A stretch of DNA of 64,000 nt from Flavobacterium phycosphaerae (GCF_010119235.1 NZ_JAAATZ010000001.1:92501-156500); one strand, 5' to 3'. Shown: positions 45,371 through 54,223, counted from the first letter of the stretch. Made by a program: numbers and translations. Notes: a model not told the origin generated them from the letters alone.

Positions 45371-45598
45371 CTACTCTTCGTAGCCTTCCATTTCTTTATC
45401 GTAGAATTCTCCGGCCAATGTAATTAAGTGCTCCATTTCTGATTCCAGTTCGGTTTCGTCTTCGCCTTCAAGATCTTCCAAAAACTCTACTTCATCATCT
45501 TTTAAATTGATAATAAAACGAGGAAAATCAAGGTGAATAACAAAAATATCATCAGGATAATCAGAGTTGTCGGCCAGTACAAATTTTGGTAATTCCAT
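45371..45598 (-). CDS. Small acidic protein of unknown function
   Basis: The product has 75 residues: MELPKFVLADNSDYPDDIFV, then IHLDFPRFIINLKDDEVEFLED, then a strongly acidic stretch (ETELESEMEHLI) ending YDKEMEGYEE. The pattern looks like a conserved Bacteroidetes protein, with a beta-hairpin-like N-terminus and acidic C-terminus. No domain is recognised. Confidence 0.82.
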   Translation of the reverse strand: MELPKFVLADNSDYPDDIFVIHLDFPRFIINLKDDEVEFLEDLEGEDETELESEMEHLITLAGEFYDKEMEGYEE

Positions 45599-45718
45599 AG
45601 TTGTTGTATTTTATAAAGAGAGAATAGATGATAAACTGATCGCTAACAGTTGCGGCAAAAGTAAAGAATTAATTTTAAAGGGCTCCTGTCTGTTGGTCTA
45701 TCTCTAGCAGCTCAGCGG

Positions 45719-46624
45719 TTATTTATCGGATAAAATTACAGGGGCACTCCCTTTACCCATAAAAATAATCTTAGCATTAGCAGAAGTAGCAATCTCCTTT
45801 TGGGCTTTGATTTGTTCGTATTGCAATTGTTTGTCGGTCAGTCCGCTCGAAATAATTCTTTGGTAATCGGCTATCCCTTGGGCTTCTACCCTTTTTCGTT
45901 CGGCTTCTTGTTTTTCTTTTTGCAGTACGAATTGCATTTTTTGAGCTTCCTGTTCGGCATTAATTTTACTTTCGATAGTGGTTTTTACCGAAGCAGGCAG
46001 GTTGATATTACGAATTAACAGTTGTTCTAAGACCAATCCTCTTTTCTTGAAATCTTGTTCAATAGATTGAAAAATACGTTGCTGAAATTCGTTTCTTTTA
46101 GTCGAATACAAGGCCACGGCATCGTAGTAAACGGCGTTGTCACGAATACGGGTTCTGGTTACCGGACGCACAATTTTATCGGTATAGTTCTCCCCTATGC
46201 CTTTTAAAATTTTAGGGGCGTCTTGAGGAATCACTCGGTAAAGCACCGTTAAATCAATCACCACTTCCAAACCATCGTTTGATAAAACACGGATAGCATC
46301 ATCACCTTCTTGGGCGCCTTCGCTATGTATGGCCGACATGGTATAGTTTTGCGTTTGGGCATCAAAAACGGTAATATCCAAAAGGGGGTTAACGAGGTGC
46401 AAACCACTTTCTAAAATATCGGGTTGCACGTTTCCGTAAAGTGATTTGACCCCCACTTTACCAGCGTCAATTTGTTTAAACGCAGAGGAAAGCAATCCGA
46501 TTAGAATGATTACAAAACCCAGTATTTTAAATAGATTGGCAAATTTAGAAAGCGGATTAACATTGTTTTTTAGCGTAATGCTGATAATAATTAAGATAGC
46601 ACCAATAATAATAGAAAGTATCAT
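45719..46624 (-). CDS. SPFH/prohibitin-family membrane protein
   Basis: The product has 301 residues. Two short hydrophobic segments (1-20 and 31-45) anchor it, followed by the SPFH domain (about 45-215; KQIDAGKVGVKSLYGNVQPD, YTDKIVRPVTRTRIRDNAV). A charged coiled coil (about 215-265, EQEAQKMQFVLQKEKQEAERKR) mediates oligomerisation. Prohibitin-like proteins form ring scaffolds around membrane proteases such as FtsH. No protease gene is adjacent. Confidence 0.92.
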   Translation of the reverse strand: MILSIIIGAILIIISITLKNNVNPLSKFANLFKILGFVIILIGLLSSAFKQIDAGKVGVKSLYGNVQPDILESGLHLVNPLLDITVFDAQTQNYTMSAIHSEGAQEGDDAIRVLSNDGLEVVIDLTVLYRVIPQDAPKILKGIGENYTDKIVRPVTRTRIRDNAVYYDAVALYSTKRNEFQQRIFQSIEQDFKKRGLVLEQLLIRNINLPASVKTTIESKINAEQEAQKMQFVLQKEKQEAERKRVEAQGIADYQRIISSGLTDKQLQYEQIKAQKEIATSANAKIIFMGKGSAPVILSDK

Positions 46625-46681
46625 TTTACTTGTTTTAAATTATACGGTGATTATACGCAACTGTTAAAAGGAAGTTACAAC

Positions 46682-48064
46682 TTATTGGGAAGTATTTTCT
46701 GAAGCCAGCTTTTTGGTCAGGTAATGAAAACGGATGAAAAGAAAGACGGCGGCGGCGGTTAATCCGGCCAATAAACCAATCCATACCCCAACTGCTCCCA
46801 GATTGGTCTTGATTCCTAAATAATAGGACGTTGGAAAGCCCACTAACCAATAGGCCACAAAGGTAATGTACATTGGGATTTTTACATCCTGTAACCCTCG
46901 TAAAGCTCCAAGCACCACTACCTGAATTCCGTCTGAAATTTGGAAAACGGCGGCTACCAAAAGGAGTTTAGCGGCAATAGTAATCACCTCCTGATTGTCT
47001 AACAGTTGGGATTGATTTTCCATGTTGAGAAACAAATAGGGCAAAACCTGATGCAAGGCTACGAACATCACTGCAAAGATAATTTCGATAATAATGGCCA
47101 ATAAAAAGATGGAACGGGCTACAACTATTAATTGTTTATAATCGTTTAATCCTTTCTGATTACTTACTCGTATCATAGAAACCACACTCAGTCCCATAGC
47201 AAACATGAAAGTCATGGAAGCCAAACTCAGCGCGATTTGATTGGCAGCCTGGCTGGTTTTTCCGATATTCCCGCAAAGCCAGATTCCGGCGGTGAACAGC
47301 ACTACTTCAAACAGCATTTGCATAGCTGAAGGTAATCCAAGGTTGACAATCTTTTTTATTGTTTCTTTCTTGATTTCTTCAAAACTAAACTCTTGAAAAT
47401 AGGGCTTTAGTTCTTCCTTTTTGACCAAAATAAAATGCATAAAAACCACCATCGCGATACGGGAAATCACCGTACCCAAACCCGCTCCCAGTATGCCCAT
47501 TTTTGGAAAAACCCAAACCCCGTAAATCAAACAGTAGTTGATAGGAACGTGGATAACATTGGCCATAACAATAGCATACATCGAGATTTTGGTCATCGAA
47601 AGCCCGTCTGCAAATTGCTTATACCCTTGATAAATAATCAGGGGAACCAATGAAAAAGCAACCCAAGACAAATACGGACGCGCCAAGGTAATTACTTCTT
47701 CAGGCTGGTGTAATAACTCCATTATCGGCTTGGCCAGCATCACTAATCCGAAGAGGGCAAATCCCAGAATGATACACAAAAACAAACCGTGATGAAAAGC
47801 CGCACGAATTTTTCCGGTATCTTTTTCGGCATCTGCTTCGGCCACTATAGGTGTGATGGCTGTTGAAAAACCGATACCCAATGACATAGCAACAAACACC
47901 AAGCTATTACCTAAAGAAACGGCCGCCAGCTCGGTACTACCCAATTTTCCGACCATTATATTATCAACAATAGCAATTAAGGTATGGCCCAGCATACCCA
48001 GTATCACCGGATAAGCCAGTTGCATATTGTATCGAAATTCTTTGGTGTATTGAGCTAAATTCAC
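46682..48064 (-). CDS. MATE family multidrug exporter
   Basis: The product has 460 residues and twelve helices. It has LAYPVILGMLGHTLIAIVDN and the first-half motif AVSLGNSLVFVAMSLGIG, with the second half near 250. I choose the GTG at 48064 (reading MNLAQYTKEFRYN). The longer frame starts with a TTG that is part of TATCTTTG (48093-48086), itself a good -7 promoter element, so it cannot be translated from that promoter. Export is probably driven by Na+ or H+. The substrate is unknown. Confidence 0.9.
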   Translation of the reverse strand: MNLAQYTKEFRYNMQLAYPVILGMLGHTLIAIVDNIMVGKLGSTELAAVSLGNSLVFVAMSLGIGFSTAITPIVAEADAEKDTGKIRAAFHHGLFLCIILGFALFGLVMLAKPIMELLHQPEEVITLARPYLSWVAFSLVPLIIYQGYKQFADGLSMTKISMYAIVMANVIHVPINYCLIYGVWVFPKMGILGAGLGTVISRIAMVVFMHFILVKKEELKPYFQEFSFEEIKKETIKKIVNLGLPSAMQMLFEVVLFTAGIWLCGNIGKTSQAANQIALSLASMTFMFAMGLSVVSMIRVSNQKGLNDYKQLIVVARSIFLLAIIIEIIFAVMFVALHQVLPYLFLNMENQSQLLDNQEVITIAAKLLLVAAVFQISDGIQVVVLGALRGLQDVKIPMYITFVAYWLVGFPTSYYLGIKTNLGAVGVWIGLLAGLTAAAVFLFIRFHYLTKKLASENTSQ

Positions 48065-48159
48065 AGCGCTATTTTTTTCAGTGGGCAAAGATAGTGAGGA
48101 TTTCTCTTTTTATTAGCCTTAAAAAAATCAATCCTGAAGATTTTAATTCTATTCCTCTT

Positions 48160-48167
48160 TATATTTG
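48160..48167 (+). promoter_or_regulatory. -7 element of the DUF6929 gene, probably leaderless
   Basis: TATATTTG ends five bases before the ATG at 48172, so the transcript would start at or next to the start codon. No consensus -33 TTG is seen at the expected place. Confidence 0.45.
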
Positions 48168-48171
48168 TCTT

Positions 48172-48990
48172 ATGCAAAACATACAACTACTTCCCTATTT
48201 TGAAATCAAAGGAATTGCGGCCGCTTCAGGCTTAGTTTATAAAGACGATTCGCTGTTTATTATTTCTGATGACAGCACTTTTTTATACGAATACCGTTTT
48301 ACCGACAAAGCGCTTAACAAGATTAAACTCTTTGAAGACAGTCAGGAAAGCTTAGCTAAAAAAGACAAAGCCGATTTTGAATCGATAACTCTTTTTGAAA
48401 ACACGCTTTATATATTTGGCTCCGGCTCTACCAAAAAGAGGGACATTCGAGTAAAATACCATTTGGATAGCCAAGAAATCAAAGCAAAAGATGTATCCAA
48501 ATTGCATAAAAAACTCCGCCAAACCATAGCACTTGACGAAGACGAACTCAACATTGAAGGCGTTATCATTGATACCGAAAATTATTATTTGTTTCAAAGA
48601 GGAAATGGGGCTCAGGCACAAAACGGTATTTTCACGGTTAACAAAGTGGATAAAACTGTACGTTTCCATTTGATTTTGTTGCCCAAAGTGAACTCAATTG
48701 AAGCTACGTTTACCGATGCTGTTGAAGTTGATGACAAAGTATATTTCACAGCAGCTTGTGAAGACACCACCTCAACCTATACTGACGGAGAAATCTATGG
48801 TAGCTTTTTAGGGTGTATGGATTTGAAAACCAAGGAAGTCACTTTCGTACAGCAAATTGCAGCAAAACAAAAATTTGAAGGCTTAACGTTATTTAAACAA
48901 ACGCCAACACAACTTGAATTTTTGCTTTGTGAGGATAATGATACCGAAGAATTAGAATCTGTTATTTACAAATTAACAGTAGAATTGTAA
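48172..48990 (+). CDS. DUF6929 family protein
   Basis: The product has 272 residues. The sequence is a series of beta-strands (GIAAASGLVYKDDSLFIISDDSTFLYEY, FESITLFENTLYIFGSGS, FTDAVEVDDKVYFTAACED), consistent with a six-bladed beta-propeller of the phytase/esterase-like kind. There is no signal peptide from MQNIQLLPYFEI, so it may be cytosolic. The start is placed at this ATG because the upstream 26 codons of the open frame have poor composition and overlap a -7 promoter element. The function is unknown. Confidence 0.78.
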   Translation: MQNIQLLPYFEIKGIAAASGLVYKDDSLFIISDDSTFLYEYRFTDKALNKIKLFEDSQESLAKKDKADFESITLFENTLYIFGSGSTKKRDIRVKYHLDSQEIKAKDVSKLHKKLRQTIALDEDELNIEGVIIDTENYYLFQRGNGAQAQNGIFTVNKVDKTVRFHLILLPKVNSIEATFTDAVEVDDKVYFTAACEDTTSTYTDGEIYGSFLGCMDLKTKEVTFVQQIAAKQKFEGLTLFKQTPTQLEFLLCEDNDTEELESVIYKLTVEL

Positions 48991-48993
48991 TTG

Positions 48994-50628
48994 TTATTTC
49001 TCAATTTCACGCAGCGATTCCATTTTCTTATGCGCCAAGAATCCTTTAATGTCTTCAAAATGTTCTTTCACGCGTTTGTTTCCGAATTCGAATACTTTGG
49101 TGGCCAACCCATCAAGGAAGTCACGGTCGTGAGATACCAAGATTAAAGTTCCGTCAAAATCTTTAAGTGCTTCTTTGATGATGTCTTTGGTCTTCATGTC
49201 TAAGTGATTAGAAGGCTCATCCAGAATCAGTAAGTTTACCGGTTCCAGTAACAATTTAATCATAGCTAAACGGGTTTTCTCACCACCTGACAATACTTTG
49301 ACTTTCTTTTGAATGTCATCGCCATGGAACATAAAGGCTCCTAAAATATTTTTGATTTGAGTACGAATTTCTCCCACGGCAATATTATCAATCGTTTCAA
49401 AAATCGTAGCATTTTCATCTAATAACGAGGCTTGATTTTGGGCAAAATAGCCGATTTGTGCATTATGGCCAACCTCAACATTTCCGCTATTGATTTCAAT
49501 TTCTTTCATTATAGCTTTAATCATGGTCGATTTTCCTTCCCCGTTTTTCCCCACAAAAGCTACTTTCTGTCCGCGTTCAATTACCATATTGGCATCCTTA
49601 AAAATCAAATGGTCTCCATACGATTTCTCCAAATCGCGAACAATAACAGGATATTGACCGGAACGTACCGAAGGCGGGAATTTCAACTTCAGGGCCGAGT
49701 TGTCAATTTCATCTATTTCAACCGGAACCAATTTTTCTAACATTCTTACGCGCGATTGCACTTGTTCTGTTTTAGAGAAAGTACCTCTGAAACGCTCAAT
49801 AAAGGCTTGATTCTCGGCTATAAACTTTTGCTGTTCGTCATAGGCCTTTTGCTGGTGTACGCGACGGTCTTTACGCAATTCTAGATAGTGCGAATATTTG
49901 GCTTTGTAATCGTAAATTCTACCCATCGTTACTTCGATGGTACGGTTGGTAATATTATCGACAAACGCACGGTCGTGGGAAATCACCATTACCGCTTTCG
50001 CCTGATTGATTAAGAAATCTTCGAGCCACTGAATACTATCCATATCCAAGTGGTTCGTTGGCTCATCCAACAAAATCAAGTCGGGTTGTTTCAACAGGAT
50101 TTTAGCCAACTCTATACGCATGCGCCATCCTCCTGAAAACTCTGAGGTAGGTCGGTTGAAATCTTCTCTTTCAAATCCCAGTCCTTTCAACACCTTCTCT
50201 ACTTCGGCTTCGTAATTTACCTCTTCTATGGAATAGTATTTTTCACTAAGCTCCGAAACACGTTCAATCAGTTTCATATAAGCATCGCTTTCATAATCAG
50301 TACGAATGGTTAGCTGCTCATTGATTTCGTCAATCTCGGCCTTCATTTTGAACACTTCGGCAAAAGCTTTCGATGCTTCTTCCATAACTGTGCAATTGTC
50401 TGCTGCCAGTAAATGCTGAGGCAAATAGGCAATTACCGCTTCTTTGGGCGCTGAGATATTCCCTCGGGAAGGTTTGTTTTCGCCGGCTACGATTTTAAGT
50501 AAGGTTGATTTACCGGCACCGTTTTTACCCATTAAGGCAATTTTATCGGTTTCGTTGATGGCAAAAGTCACTTCGCTGAACAGTGTGGTGCCGCCAAATT
50601 CTACGGCTATGTCGTTAATAGTTATCAT
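48994..50628 (-). CDS. ABC-F family ATPase (YbiT-like)
   Basis: The product has 544 residues. It is a soluble protein with two ATPase domains: Walker A GKNGAGKST near 35-43 and GKNGEGKST near 360; signature motifs FSGGWRMRIE and LSGGEKTRLA; Walker B LLDEPTNHLD and LLILDEPSNHLD. The linker between the domains (about 245-320, RVHQQKAYDEQQKFIAE) is typical for the translation-factor type of ABC-F proteins that act in the ribosomal E site. A consensus promoter lies 20 bp upstream. Confidence 0.95.
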   Translation of the reverse strand: MITINDIAVEFGGTTLFSEVTFAINETDKIALMGKNGAGKSTLLKIVAGENKPSRGNISAPKEAVIAYLPQHLLAADNCTVMEEASKAFAEVFKMKAEIDEINEQLTIRTDYESDAYMKLIERVSELSEKYYSIEEVNYEAEVEKVLKGLGFEREDFNRPTSEFSGGWRMRIELAKILLKQPDLILLDEPTNHLDMDSIQWLEDFLINQAKAVMVISHDRAFVDNITNRTIEVTMGRIYDYKAKYSHYLELRKDRRVHQQKAYDEQQKFIAENQAFIERFRGTFSKTEQVQSRVRMLEKLVPVEIDEIDNSALKLKFPPSVRSGQYPVIVRDLEKSYGDHLIFKDANMVIERGQKVAFVGKNGEGKSTMIKAIMKEIEINSGNVEVGHNAQIGYFAQNQASLLDENATIFETIDNIAVGEIRTQIKNILGAFMFHGDDIQKKVKVLSGGEKTRLAMIKLLLEPVNLLILDEPSNHLDMKTKDIIKEALKDFDGTLILVSHDRDFLDGLATKVFEFGNKRVKEHFEDIKGFLAHKKMESLREIEK

Positions 50629-50647
50629 GAGCTATTTTTTGAAGCGG

Positions 50648-50677
50648 CAAAGATAGTCTAATTTGAAGATGTGTCAA
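50648..50677 (-). promoter_or_regulatory. Promoter of the second ABC-F gene
   Basis: On the minus strand TTG (50677-50675), 19 bp, then TATCTTTG (50655-50648) is a full consensus match, 20 nt before the ATG at 50628. Confidence 0.8.
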
Positions 50678-50742
50678 TTTGAAAATTTGAAAATGTCTGC
50701 TTAGTTTTATTTATCTTTATTGCATCAACATTTCTCCGTAAC

Positions 50743-51966
50743 ATGCCTTTAATAGATTATAGTTTCCTGTCCAAAATTTTGCCCAAAGCCAAGATTAAAA
50801 AGAGCTTTAGGAAAGCCAAAAAATCGTATCTCAACAGGGTTCGACTGGCTACTTCTTTGTTTTTCTTTGGTATGGGATTTTGTTTTGCCACTTGGGCGAG
50901 TCGCATCCCGGATATTAAATCGGTGTTGCAACTAAGCGAAGCGGCTTTGGGAACTTTGTTGTTTGCCATTCCGGTTGGACAATTGATTGCTATGCCGTTT
51001 TCGGGAAAAGTGGTCACGCATTATGGTAGCCGCACTATTTCAATACTCGGCTTGTTGTTGTATGCTGTTTGTCTCACTTTACTGGGATTGGCAACCACTA
51101 GTTGGCAGTTAGCCATTGGTTTGTTCTTGTTTGGTTTTTTCGGCAACTTTTGCAACATCGCTGTAAACACACAAGGGGTTTATACGCAGCAATTGTTTGA
51201 TAAGCCCATCATTGGTTCCTTTCACGGTTCGTGGAGTTTGGCCGGTTTCTGCGGTGCTTTGGTAGGTTTGGTAATGTTGGCTTTTAAGCTGAGTCCGTTA
51301 CAACATTTTGCTGTTGCCTTGAGCTTGGTTATTGCCATAGTACTGCTCAATTATAAATTCATCCTCAAAGTAAAATCAAAACAACGGGAGGAAAAATCAA
51401 GCTATTCTTTTTTTAAAAATCCTGATATGACGTTGATTTGGTTAGGCATAGTTTGTTTTTGCGGAATGGCCAGCGAAGGGATTATGTTTGACTGGAGTGG
51501 TGTGTATTTTAAAGAAATTATAAAAGCGCCCGGTGCTTTGGTGGTTTTGGGTTATACTACTTTTATGATCAGTATGGCCTCAGGACGGTTTTTGAGCGAT
51601 ATATTGGTTAGGAAATATAGTGCCAAAAAAGTACTCATCAGTAGCGGTCTGGTAATTTCAGCCGGTTTGTATATGGCGGTTTTATTGCCTTATCTGATTC
51701 CGTGTACTATTGCTTTTATGCTGGTAGGATTTGGCGTTTCTAATGTAGTACCAATCATATTCAACGTGGCCGGAAACAACGAAAAAGTACCTCCCGGCAT
51801 TGCCTTAACTATAGTTACCAGCATCAGTTTTTTGGGGTTTTTAATTGGTCCGCCTTTAATTGGATTCATTGCCGAATTGACCAGTTTAAAATACTCCTTT
51901 GCTGTTATTGGTGTATTTGGAATAATTATTTCAATTTTGGTAAGTCGATTGAGGCTATTTAAGTAA
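50743..51966 (+). CDS. MFS transporter
   Basis: The product has 407 residues with about twelve helices after a basic N-terminal extension of 30 residues (KILPKAKIKKSFRKAKKSYL). It has GFCFATWASRIPDIKSVLQL and SGKVVTHYGSRTISILG, the loop motif after helix 2. The general look is that of the YbjJ/fucose-permease-like group. The substrate is unknown. The convergent DUF2007 gene starts with its stop codon on the next base. Confidence 0.88.
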   Translation: MPLIDYSFLSKILPKAKIKKSFRKAKKSYLNRVRLATSLFFFGMGFCFATWASRIPDIKSVLQLSEAALGTLLFAIPVGQLIAMPFSGKVVTHYGSRTISILGLLLYAVCLTLLGLATTSWQLAIGLFLFGFFGNFCNIAVNTQGVYTQQLFDKPIIGSFHGSWSLAGFCGALVGLVMLAFKLSPLQHFAVALSLVIAIVLLNYKFILKVKSKQREEKSSYSFFKNPDMTLIWLGIVCFCGMASEGIMFDWSGVYFKEIIKAPGALVVLGYTTFMISMASGRFLSDILVRKYSAKKVLISSGLVISAGLYMAVLLPYLIPCTIAFMLVGFGVSNVVPIIFNVAGNNEKVPPGIALTIVTSISFLGFLIGPPLIGFIAELTSLKYSFAVIGVFGIIISILVSRLRLFK

Positions 51967-52182
51967 TTACAAACTCAACCGAAACGCTTCAATCACCGGA
52001 CTGGCTTTACCATAATCAACTTCCATGATGAATAATTCCACCGGTTTAGCGGTTTGAATGCTTGGCAATACATTAGCCTGATTGTTATTTCGGAGCACCA
52101 CATTGATATTGGCTTCTTCCAATCTTTCTTTTAAAGTAACGGCAAGAATTTCTTCACCCGAGAATATTTTGATAAGTCCCAT
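51967..52182 (-). CDS. DUF2007 family small protein
   Basis: The product has 71 residues: MGLIKIFSGEEILAVTLKER, then LEEANINVVLRNNNQANVLP and ELFIMEVDYGKASPVIEAF. This fits DUF2007, a PII-like ferredoxin-fold family described as putative signal transducing protein. Its leader is a four-unit heptamer array. Confidence 0.88.
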   Translation of the reverse strand: MGLIKIFSGEEILAVTLKERLEEANINVVLRNNNQANVLPSIQTAKPVELFIMEVDYGKASPVIEAFRLSL

Positions 52183-52189
52183 TTTATTA

Positions 52190-52217
52190 ATTACGAATTA
52201 AAAATTATGAATTACGA
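52190..52217. repeat. Heptamer array before the DUF2007 gene (ATTACGA)
   Basis: Four 7-bp units (ATTACGA, ATTAAAA, ATTATGA, ATTACGA) end seven bases from the start codon and eleven bases from the stop codon of the helicase gene. Confidence 0.75.
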
Positions 52218-52227
52218 GTTGCAACCT

Positions 52228-52841
52228 TTACTCCTCCATTTCGAAGAAGAGTGGTTCAATCATGATTTTATCTGCCAGTACTTCTACTCTTTCAGTGATT
52301 TGAGAACAAAAGAACAAACGTTGTGTTTTTTCGATACTCATGGACAAACGTTGTACAATAGCATCATGGCGCAAACGGAAAAGAATATCAGCGTCATCTA
52401 CCACAAACATTTTGATGGTATTGATATTAAAACCTGCCGAGGCAAAAATGGTGTTTATCTTGGTAGGAGTACCAATTAAAACATCTAATCCCATTGAAAT
52501 GATGTTTTTATCATAATCGATATCGCCTTTGTCATGTACGCCCAGTATGCTCAAATCGGTGTAAGTACCATATTTTAAAAACAGTTCTTCCATTTCTAAA
52601 ACACGCTCTTTGTTTTCAACCATAATCAACGCTCGAGTACTTTCGCCCATGGTTTTTTCCATACGTTGAATGACATTCAAAACTATAGTAGTGGTTTTAC
52701 CGGTACCTTCAGGCGACTGAATTACAGCATCGGCACCACTCTTTATAGTAGAAAAGGTAGCCGACTGTATCTCATTGGCTTCAGTTAATTTGTTTTCAAT
52801 GAGAGCTTGTTGCAGGCTTGGGTTTATTTTTTTAGATTCAT
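52228..52841 (-). CDS. DEAD-box-like NTPase (short form), frameshift at codon 5
   Basis: The restored product is about 205 residues, one RecA-like domain. The sequence SPEGTGKTT (Walker A, about residues 44-52) and VVDDAD (Walker B, DEAD-like with an altered last position) are both present, along with LIGTPTKINTIFASAG. There is no second RecA domain, so it is not a complete helicase. As written the ATG (52841-52839) reads MNLKK then stop, because the run at 52827-52833 has seven bases. With eight it continues as MNLKKINPSLQQALIENKL into the long frame. The first usable start in that frame is a TTG at 52680, past the Walker A motif. Confidence 0.75.
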
Positions 52842-52882
52842 TTTTTTCTTTTTGCTTTTAGCCAACAGAATTCTTCTAATCG

Positions 52883-52903
52883 TTAACTGCTGATAGCTGA
52901 CAG
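52883..52903. repeat. Heptamer array (CTGATAG-like)
   Basis: Three 7-bp units (TTAACTG, CTGATAG, CTGACAG) lie between the NtrC-like and DEAD-box-like genes. The nearby string AGCCAACAG resembles the rRNA spacer array at 574-608. Confidence 0.6.
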
Positions 52904-54067
52904 TTATTTTGAGGCAAATAATTTCACATCCGTTTCAGAAATCTCAGTTCCGCCTAGGATAATCAATCTTTCTACTACGTTTCTCAATTCGCGGATGTTT
53001 CCGGTCCAGTCGTATTCTTGTAATAGTTTGACGGCATCTTTTGAAAATGACTTGGTGGCGTTTCCTTGTTCTTCGGCAATTTTTACGGCGAAGTGTTCTA
53101 TCAATAACGGAATATCATCTCTCCTATCGTTCAAAGACGGGACTTTGATTAAGATAACAGCCAAACGGTGGTATAAATCTTCCCGAAATCTTCCTTCTGC
53201 AATTTCCTTTTTCAAATCTTTATTGGTTGCCGCAACCACGCGTACATTGATTTTGATATCCTTATCGGCACCTACTCTTTGAATCAAACTTTCCTGTAGC
53301 GCGCGTAACACTTTGGCTTGTGCCGACAAACTCATATCACCAATTTCATCCAAGAAAATGGTACCGCCATCGGCTGCTTCGAACTTTCCGGCTCGGTCTT
53401 TTACGGCTGAAGTAAAGGCTCCTTTTACGTGCCCGAACAATTCGCTTTCAATCAATTCTGAGGGAATAGCAGCACAGTTTACCTCTATCATTGGAGCATT
53501 GGCTCTTTCGCTTTTTTCGTGTAATTGGTGCGCCACGAGTTCTTTTCCGGTACCATTTGGGCCAGTGATTAATACGCGGGCATCTGTCAAAGCGACTTTG
53601 TCAATCATTTGTTTAATTTGATTGATTGGTTCACTTTTACCTATGATTTCGTAGTTTTTGGAAACTTTCTTCTTTAGAATTTTGTTTTCTACTACCAATT
53701 GTTTTTTATCTAAAGCGTTGCGAACAGTATTTAACAACCTATTTAAATCTGGGGGTTTCGAAATGTAATCGAATGCTCCTAAACGCATAGTATTTACTGC
53801 CGTTTCCAAGTCGCCGTGACCGGAAATCATAACCATTGGAATTTCGGGCTTTATTTTTTTAACCGCTTCTAACAGTTCTTCACCGTTCATTTTGGGCATT
53901 TTGATATCGCAAAGCACTAAATCGTAGTCTTCGTTTTTGATTTTTTCAAATCCCAACTTGCCGTCTTCGGCTTCTTCTACTATATAAGTATCGCTTTCTT
54001 CAATAAGTATTCGGCTTAATACTTTTCGGATGGAAAGTTCGTCTTCGATGATTAATATTTTCGGCAT
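52904..54067 (-). CDS. Sigma-54-interacting response regulator, NtrC-like, without Fis domain
   Basis: The product has 387 residues. The receiver domain (1-120) has the site D54 in LCDIKMPKMNG. The AAA+ domain (about 140-380) has Walker A GPNGTGKE (169-176), the sigma-54 contact loop GAFTSA (216-221; consensus GAFTGA), Walker B GGTIFLDEIGDM and the R-finger region. It ends ELRNVVERLIILGGTEISETDVKLFASK with no C-terminal Fis-type helix-turn-helix. It therefore probably activates sigma-54 promoters without binding its own enhancer, or binds DNA through a partner. Confidence 0.92.
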   Translation of the reverse strand: MPKILIIEDELSIRKVLSRILIEESDTYIVEEAEDGKLGFEKIKNEDYDLVLCDIKMPKMNGEELLEAVKKIKPEIPMVMISGHGDLETAVNTMRLGAFDYISKPPDLNRLLNTVRNALDKKQLVVENKILKKKVSKNYEIIGKSEPINQIKQMIDKVALTDARVLITGPNGTGKELVAHQLHEKSERANAPMIEVNCAAIPSELIESELFGHVKGAFTSAVKDRAGKFEAADGGTIFLDEIGDMSLSAQAKVLRALQESLIQRVGADKDIKINVRVVAATNKDLKKEIAEGRFREDLYHRLAVILIKVPSLNDRRDDIPLLIEHFAVKIAEEQGNATKSFSKDAVKLLQEYDWTGNIRELRNVVERLIILGGTEISETDVKLFASK

Positions 54068-54092
54068 ACTGTTAAAAATTTATGGATGGCTA

Positions 54093-54173
54093 ACTAGCCC
54101 TGATGGGAGCGGCTACCGTGTAGCGCAGACAGCAGGAATATGGTTTAGCATTTGCCCAAGCCATTCGCTCCTA
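54093..54173 (+). repeat. Dispersed ~85-bp element, copy E
   Basis: The element begins TAGCCCTGATGGGAGCGGCT, has the hairpin GCTAC-cgt-GTAGC, then AGCAGGAA, and ends GCCCAAGCCATTCGCTCCT. It is the only copy not next to a stop codon, lying between the divergent NtrC-like and panB genes. Confidence 0.78.
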
Positions 54174-54184
54174 ATCCGTTTTGA

Positions 54185-54223
54185 CAAAAGTAGTATAATT
54201 TCACATTAGGCACCTTACTTTTG
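54185..54223. promoter_or_regulatory. Divergent promoter region (two TACTTTTG elements)
   Basis: TACTTTTG is found on the minus strand (54192-54185), facing the NtrC-like gene, and on the plus strand (54216-54223), facing panB. The two -7 elements face away from each other over 39 bp. Neither has a clear -33 TTG. Confidence 0.45.

Noticed and set aside
52207..52479. 90-codon plus-strand frame
   Set aside because: It is antisense to the well-supported DEAD-box-like gene and has no recognisable domain.
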